Positions 60,251-64,000 of a stretch of DNA of 64,000 bases are shown here, piece by piece (within the stretch, counting starts at the first letter, position 1; the number at the start of each line of letters is the position of its first letter). Source of the stretch: Erwinia sorbitola (GTDB taxonomy: Bacteria; Pseudomonadota; Gammaproteobacteria; Enterobacterales; Enterobacteriaceae); NCBI RefSeq assembly GCF_009738185.1, contig NZ_CP046509.1, positions 3,413,501-3,477,500 on the forward strand, read 5' to 3'. Under the pieces are notes generated by a model. The model had not been told where the DNA came from. It did not search any database and saw nothing but the letters and a program-made list of their open reading frames with translations. Position numbers and translations under genes: made by a program.

Positions 60251-60278
60251 AGGCCACCCCTGCGGGTGGCCTTTTTTT
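60251..60278 (+). terminator. Terminator after ybcJ
   Basis: AGGCCACCC-CTGC-GGGTGGCCT (60251-60272) is followed by TTTTTT, and by A residues on the other side, so it may serve both strands between the convergent ybcJ and cysS. Confidence 0.9.
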
Positions 60279-60337
60279 ATGCGGCAATGGCACTGATTGA
60301 CAAGGCGGCGCGCTATGCCACCGCCCTGTCTGACAGG

Positions 60338-61726
60338 TTATTTACGACGCCAGCTGGTACCGCCTGCGCCATCTTCCAGCACAATGCCCATCTCATTGAG
60401 CTTATCGCGTGCCACATCGGCCTGCGCCCAGTCCTTCGCGGCACGGGCATCAATACGCATCTGAATCAACGCTTCAATCTGCGCCACTTCTTCATCGTTG
60501 ATGTTCACGCCGTTTTGCAGGAACTGCTCAGGATCCTGCTCCAGCAGACCCAGCACACCTGCAAGGGTGCGCAGGCGTGCAGCCAGACCGTTCGCAGCGG
60601 CTTTATCGGTATCTTTCAAACGGTTCACTTCGCGTGCCAGATCAAACAGCGCGGAGTAAGCTTCCGGCGTATTGAAATCGTCGTCCATGGCAGCGCGGAA
60701 ACGAGTTTCAAACTCTTCTCCACCGGCCACTTCAGCGTTAGCGTCCGTGTTACGAATAGCAATATACAGGCGTTCCAGGGCAGAACGCGCCTGGTTAAGG
60801 TTATCTTCACCGTAGTTCAGCTGGCTGCGATAGTGACCAGACATCAGGAAGTAGCGCACGGTTTCAGCGTCGTAATGCTTCAGCACATCACGCACGGTAA
60901 AGAAATTATTCAGCGATTTAGACATCTTCTCGCGATCAACCATCACCATGCCTGAGTGCATCCAGACGTTGACGTAAGGGCCGTCGTGGGCACAGGTAGA
61001 CTGAGCAATTTCGTTTTCATGATGCGGGAACATCAGGTCTGAACCGCCGCCGTGGATGTCAAAGTGTTCACCCAGCTGTTTGCAGTTCATCGCCGAGCAC
61101 TCAATGTGCCAGCCCGGACGCCCCATGCCCCACGGAGACTCCCAGCCCGGTTCATCGGCCTTAGACATTTTCCACAGTACGAAGTCCATCGGGTTGCGTT
61201 TAACATCAACCGCCACTTCTACGCGCGCTCCGGCCTGAAGCTGCTCAAGATCCTGGCGTGATAGCGAACCATAGTTAGGGTCGCTGTCCACTGAGAACAT
61301 CACGTCGCCATTGCTGGCGACATAGGCATGTTCGCGGGCAATCAGCCTGGTGACCAGTTCGATGATTTCAGGGATATGGCGCGTGGCGCGTGGCTCCAGA
61401 TCCGGCGGCAGAATGTTCAGCGCAGCGAAGTCTTTATGCATTTCGGCAATCATACGATTGGTCAGCTGCTCGATGGTTTCGCCGTTTTCATTCGCACGTT
61501 TAATGATCTTGTCATCGATATCGGTGATGTTACGCACGTAGTTAAGTTCGTAGCCGCTGTATCGCAGGTAGCGCGCAACCACGTCGAATGCCGCGAAAGT
61601 TCTGCCGTGCCCGATATGACAGAGGTCGTAAACGGTAATGCCGCACACATACATACCGACTTTACCGGCATGAATAGGTTTAAATTCCTCTTTTTGACGA
61701 CTAAGGGTATTAAAAATCTTTAGCAT
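60338..61726 (-). CDS. cysS: Cysteinyl-tRNA synthetase
   Basis: This class I synthetase (462 residues) has the HIGH motif (CHIGHGRTFAAFDVV), the zinc cysteine in MYVCGITVYD, the GGGSDLMFPHHENEIAQS segment that holds zinc ligands, and KMSKSLNN. It charges tRNA-Cys. The order ybcJ-cysS-ppiB, with cysS and ppiB divergent, is that of E. coli. Confidence 0.97.
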   Translation of the reverse strand: MLKIFNTLSRQKEEFKPIHAGKVGMYVCGITVYDLCHIGHGRTFAAFDVVARYLRYSGYELNYVRNITDIDDKIIKRANENGETIEQLTNRMIAEMHKDFAALNILPPDLEPRATRHIPEIIELVTRLIAREHAYVASNGDVMFSVDSDPNYGSLSRQDLEQLQAGARVEVAVDVKRNPMDFVLWKMSKADEPGWESPWGMGRPGWHIECSAMNCKQLGEHFDIHGGGSDLMFPHHENEIAQSTCAHDGPYVNVWMHSGMVMVDREKMSKSLNNFFTVRDVLKHYDAETVRYFLMSGHYRSQLNYGEDNLNQARSALERLYIAIRNTDANAEVAGGEEFETRFRAAMDDDFNTPEAYSALFDLAREVNRLKDTDKAAANGLAARLRTLAGVLGLLEQDPEQFLQNGVNINDEEVAQIEALIQMRIDARAAKDWAQADVARDKLNEMGIVLEDGAGGTSWRRK

Positions 61727-61995
61727 TGAGACATTCCGTTTTAAGCGTGTGCGGGATTAACGATGAAAGGTTAATCCTTTATTCTGCCGTATTCTTGACG
61801 TTAGCGCTACGCTAAAGCCAACAGAGTTATCTCTAATGTATTTCGAGCACAACCCCCCGGCAAGCCTAAGTATGAAGGCAGGGCTGACGAGTCATCACAT
61901 TTTGTGATATAAAAGCCGTCTGCTGCACGGGACAGGCTTCAGTCCCAGTTCCCGGCGCTCAATGTTAAATACTCCAACCCTGACAGGATGAGAAT

Positions 61996-62490
61996 ATGGT
62001 CACTTTCCAGACTAATCATGGCGATATCGTCATCAAGACTTTCGATGATAAAGCGCCGGCTACCGTTAAAAACTTCCTTGAATATTGCCGCGAAGGGTTT
62101 TACGACAACACCATCTTCCACCGTGTGATCAACGGTTTTATGATCCAGGGCGGTGGTTTTGAGCCGGGCATGAAGCAGAAAGACACCAAAGACGAGATCC
62201 GCAACGAAGCCAGCAACGGCCTGAAGAACACCAAAGGCACCCTGGCAATGGCCCGTACTCAGGCACCACACTCTGCTACCGCACAGTTCTTTATCAACGT
62301 TGCTGATAACGACTTCCTGAACTTCCGTGACGAAAGTCTGCAAGGCTTTGGTTACTGCGTATTTGCAGAAGTGGTTGAAGGCATGGACGTGGTTGAGAAA
62401 ATCAAAGCTGTCACCACCGGCCGCAGCGGTATGCACCAGGATGTGCCAAAAGACGATGTGATTATTCAGAAAGTCACCGTCAGCGAATAA
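61996..62490 (+). CDS. ppiB: Peptidyl-prolyl cis-trans isomerase B (cytoplasmic cyclophilin)
   Basis: This 164-residue cyclophilin starts MVTFQTNHGDIVIKTFDDKA and has FHRVINGFMIQGGGFEPG, MARTQAPHSATAQFFINV and NFRDESLQGFGYCVFAEV. There is no signal peptide, which fits the cytoplasmic PpiB rather than periplasmic PpiA. The stop overlaps the lpxH start by 1 nt. Confidence 0.97.
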   Translation: MVTFQTNHGDIVIKTFDDKAPATVKNFLEYCREGFYDNTIFHRVINGFMIQGGGFEPGMKQKDTKDEIRNEASNGLKNTKGTLAMARTQAPHSATAQFFINVADNDFLNFRDESLQGFGYCVFAEVVEGMDVVEKIKAVTTGRSGMHQDVPKDDVIIQKVTVSE

Positions 62491-63206
62491 TGTCGCATAC
62501 GTTATTTATCGCAGATCTCCATCTGTGTACTGAAGAACCGGCAATTACTGCCGGTTTTCTTCATTTTTTACGCCGTGAAGCGCAGTATGCCGATGCTCTT
62601 TATATCCTCGGAGACCTGTTTGAAGCCTGGATTGGTGACGATGATCCTAATCCGCTACATTCGGAGGTCGCTGCTGCTCTGCGCGAACTCGCTATCCCCT
62701 GCTACTTTATCCACGGCAATCGTGACTTCCTGATTGGTCAGCGTTTTGCTGCGGCTTGCGGTATGACTCTGCTGCCGGAAGAGCAGGTGCTGGATCTCTA
62801 CGGCAGACGCCTGCTGATTATGCACGGCGACACGCTGTGTACCGATGATGCAGGCTATCTGCGTTTTCGTGCCAAAGTACAGCAACGCTGGCTCCAAAGG
62901 TTATTCCTTGCCCTGCCCCTCTTTGCCCGCCAGCGTATTGCGTTAAAAATGCGTGCAGGTAGCCGTCAGGCCAACAGCAGTAAATCTCAGGCGATTATGG
63001 ATGTAAATCCGCAGGCGGTGATTGATGTGATGAGCCGCCATCAGGTTCAATGGTTAATCCACGGTCATACCCATCGCCCTGCGGTTCACGCTCTGAACAT
63101 CAATGGTCAATCCGCAGAACGAATCGTTCTTGGTGCCTGGCATGAAGAAGGCTCAATGATTAAAGTCAGCGCCGACGAGATCAGCCTGATCTCCTTCCCG
63201 TTCTGA
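62490..63206 (+). CDS. lpxH: UDP-2,3-diacylglucosamine diphosphatase
   Basis: This 238-residue metallophosphoesterase of lipid A synthesis has the metal motifs ADLHL (near 8), GDLFEAWIGDD, HGNRDFLIG, MHGDTLCTDD and HGHTHRP. It makes lipid X from UDP-2,3-diacylglucosamine at the inner membrane. It lies between ppiB and purE as in E. coli. Confidence 0.97.
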   Translation: MSHTLFIADLHLCTEEPAITAGFLHFLRREAQYADALYILGDLFEAWIGDDDPNPLHSEVAAALRELAIPCYFIHGNRDFLIGQRFAAACGMTLLPEEQVLDLYGRRLLIMHGDTLCTDDAGYLRFRAKVQQRWLQRLFLALPLFARQRIALKMRAGSRQANSSKSQAIMDVNPQAVIDVMSRHQVQWLIHGHTHRPAVHALNINGQSAERIVLGAWHEEGSMIKVSADEISLISFPF

Positions 63207-63242
63207 TGTAAAACCTGGTTAATCTGGCGGCCATTTCCCGCT

Positions 63243-63258
63243 ACGCAACCGTTTTCCT
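63243..63258 (+). promoter_or_regulatory. PurR operator before purEK
   Basis: ACGCAACCGTTTTCCT matches the PurR consensus (ACGCAAACGTTTTCNT) at all but two positions and lies about 100 nt before purE, as in E. coli. Purine-dependent repression by PurR is expected. Confidence 0.87.
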
Positions 63259-63359
63259 TGCCGCGCAGTCGTGATATTCTCTCAGCCCTTCCCACCTGAA
63301 TCGAATCGCCCTTCAGCGCGGCTCAGGTGACGTATTACAATCACAGGAGTCAGACCCGC

Positions 63360-63869
63360 ATGTCATCCAACGCCGCACCGGCCCGCATTGCTATTGTTAT
63401 GGGTTCCAAAAGTGACTGGGCAACCATGCAATTTACTGCGGAAATCCTCACCAGCCTGGACGTTCCGTTTCACTGCGAAGTGGTGTCTGCACACCGCACG
63501 CCGGATAAGCTGTTCAGCTTTGCCGAGCAGGCCGCTGATAACGGCTATCAGGTGATTATTGCGGGCGCAGGCGGTGCAGCGCATCTGCCAGGCATGCTGG
63601 CGGCAAAAACGCTGGTGCCGGTACTGGGTGTGCCAGTACAAAGCGCGGCACTGAGTGGCGTCGACAGTCTCTACTCTATTGTGCAGATGCCTCGCGGAAT
63701 TCCGGTTGGAACCCTGGCGATCGGCAAGGCCGGAGCTGCTAACGCTGCTCTGCTGGCGGCGCAAATTCTTGCCCTGCACGATGCAGAGCTGGCAGGCCGT
63801 CTGCACCACTGGCGCCAGAGCCAGACAGATGAAGTACTGAATAACCCGGATCCGCGGGGGGATGCATGA
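63360..63869 (+). CDS. purE: N5-carboxyaminoimidazole ribonucleotide mutase
   Basis: This 169-residue protein (same length as E. coli PurE) starts MSSNAAPARIAIVMGSKSDW and has CEVVSAHRTPDKLFSFAE and IAGAGGAAHLPGMLAAKT at the active site. It makes CAIR in purine synthesis. Start chosen at MSSN after CAGGAGTC; an ATG 11 codons earlier is not needed. ATGA overlap with purK. Confidence 0.97.
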   Translation: MSSNAAPARIAIVMGSKSDWATMQFTAEILTSLDVPFHCEVVSAHRTPDKLFSFAEQAADNGYQVIIAGAGGAAHLPGMLAAKTLVPVLGVPVQSAALSGVDSLYSIVQMPRGIPVGTLAIGKAGAANAALLAAQILALHDAELAGRLHHWRQSQTDEVLNNPDPRGDA

Positions 63870-64000
63870 AGCCGGTCTGCGTATTAGGTAATGGCCAGCT
63901 GGGAAGAATGCTGCGTCAGGCTGGCGAGCCGCTGGGTATTGCTGTTTATCCGGTCGGACTGGATGCGGAACCCGATTCGTTGCCTATCACGCAAAGTGTT
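63866..64000 (+). CDS. purK: N5-carboxyaminoimidazole ribonucleotide synthase (partial)
   Basis: The first 45 codons start MKPVCVLGNGQLGRMLRQAG, with the GNGQLGRM nucleotide-binding loop of PurK. The gene runs off the right edge. It overlaps purE by 4 nt, the standard purEK arrangement. Confidence 0.95.
   Translation, partial: MKPVCVLGNGQLGRMLRQAGEPLGIAVYPVGLDAEPDSLPITQSV

Noticed and set aside
60266..60955. 229-codon plus-strand frame opposite the end of cysS
   Set aside because: Begins inside the ybcJ terminator and runs over conserved cysS sequence.

Overview
The window is chromosomal DNA from a member of the Enterobacterales, most likely the Enterobacteriaceae. The housekeeping genes at the right end (folD, ybcJ, cysS, ppiB, lpxH, purE, purK beside a tRNA-Arg(UCU)) and the allA-allR-gcl-hyi-glxR set read like their E. 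coli counterparts. The species cannot be fixed from sequence alone. The local gene order differs from E. coli K-12.

Layout from left to right. (1) 1-13.3 kb: the export and basal-body part of a second (lateral, Flag-2) flagellar system. lfiJ-I-H-G-F-E-lafK run leftward and lfiM-N-P-Q-R-lfhB-lfhA run rightward from a shared intergenic region, with many start/stop overlaps. (2) 13.3-24.8 kb: an AT-rich two-partner secretion (TPS) island. It holds one TpsB outer-membrane transporter, three large paralogous TpsA exoproteins, and a fourth small gene with the same signal-peptide cassette that carries an in-frame TGA. All four secreted genes share a leader with an imperfect inverted repeat around GATGCAT. 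One leader also carries a G9 tract. (3) 25.2-26.5 kb: a ToxR/CadC-like membrane regulator and a FidL-like membrane protein. (4) 26.9-37.8 kb: a type II choline-utilisation (cut) microcompartment operon. It encodes three near-identical shell hexamers, aldehyde dehydrogenase, shell pentamer, Fe-alcohol dehydrogenase, choline trimethylamine-lyase CutC and activase CutD, an extended shell hexamer, a PduL-type phosphotransacylase, a PduM-like protein and two SMR transporters. (5) 37.9-38.4 kb: an orphan pilin-like gene with no signal peptide. (6) 38.6-46.4 kb: glyoxylate/glycerate metabolism (glxK, MFS transporter, glxR, hyi, gcl, allR, allA) with two AllR-type palindromes. (7) 46.8-58.7 kb: a beta-mannan/manno-oligosaccharide utilisation locus with a secreted GH5 mannanase, LamB-type glycoporin, Lac-family PTS (two IIC, one IIB, one IIA), GH1 phospho-glycosidase, mannose-6-phosphate isomerase, ROK sugar kinase and LacI-family regulator. 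(8) 58.8-64 kb: tRNA-Arg and core genes.

How the parts work together. In the cut operon, choline is split to trimethylamine and acetaldehyde inside a protein shell; the aldehyde is then converted to ethanol and to acetyl-CoA/acetyl-phosphate. In the glyoxylate operon, two glyoxylate become tartronate semialdehyde, then glycerate, then phosphoglycerate. In the mannan locus the inferred route is extracellular cleavage, entry through the porin, PTS uptake with phosphorylation, hydrolysis to mannose and mannose-6-phosphate, kinase action on free mannose, and isomerisation to fructose-6-phosphate. Two copies of the palindrome ACGGAAAGCGCTTTCCGT, before the porin and between the divergent PTS genes, are the likely operators of the local LacI repressor.

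The least explained parts are the TPS island (repeat-rich leader, G9 tract, one truncated paralogue, one chimeric mini-gene with an in-frame stop) and the mannan locus as a whole.
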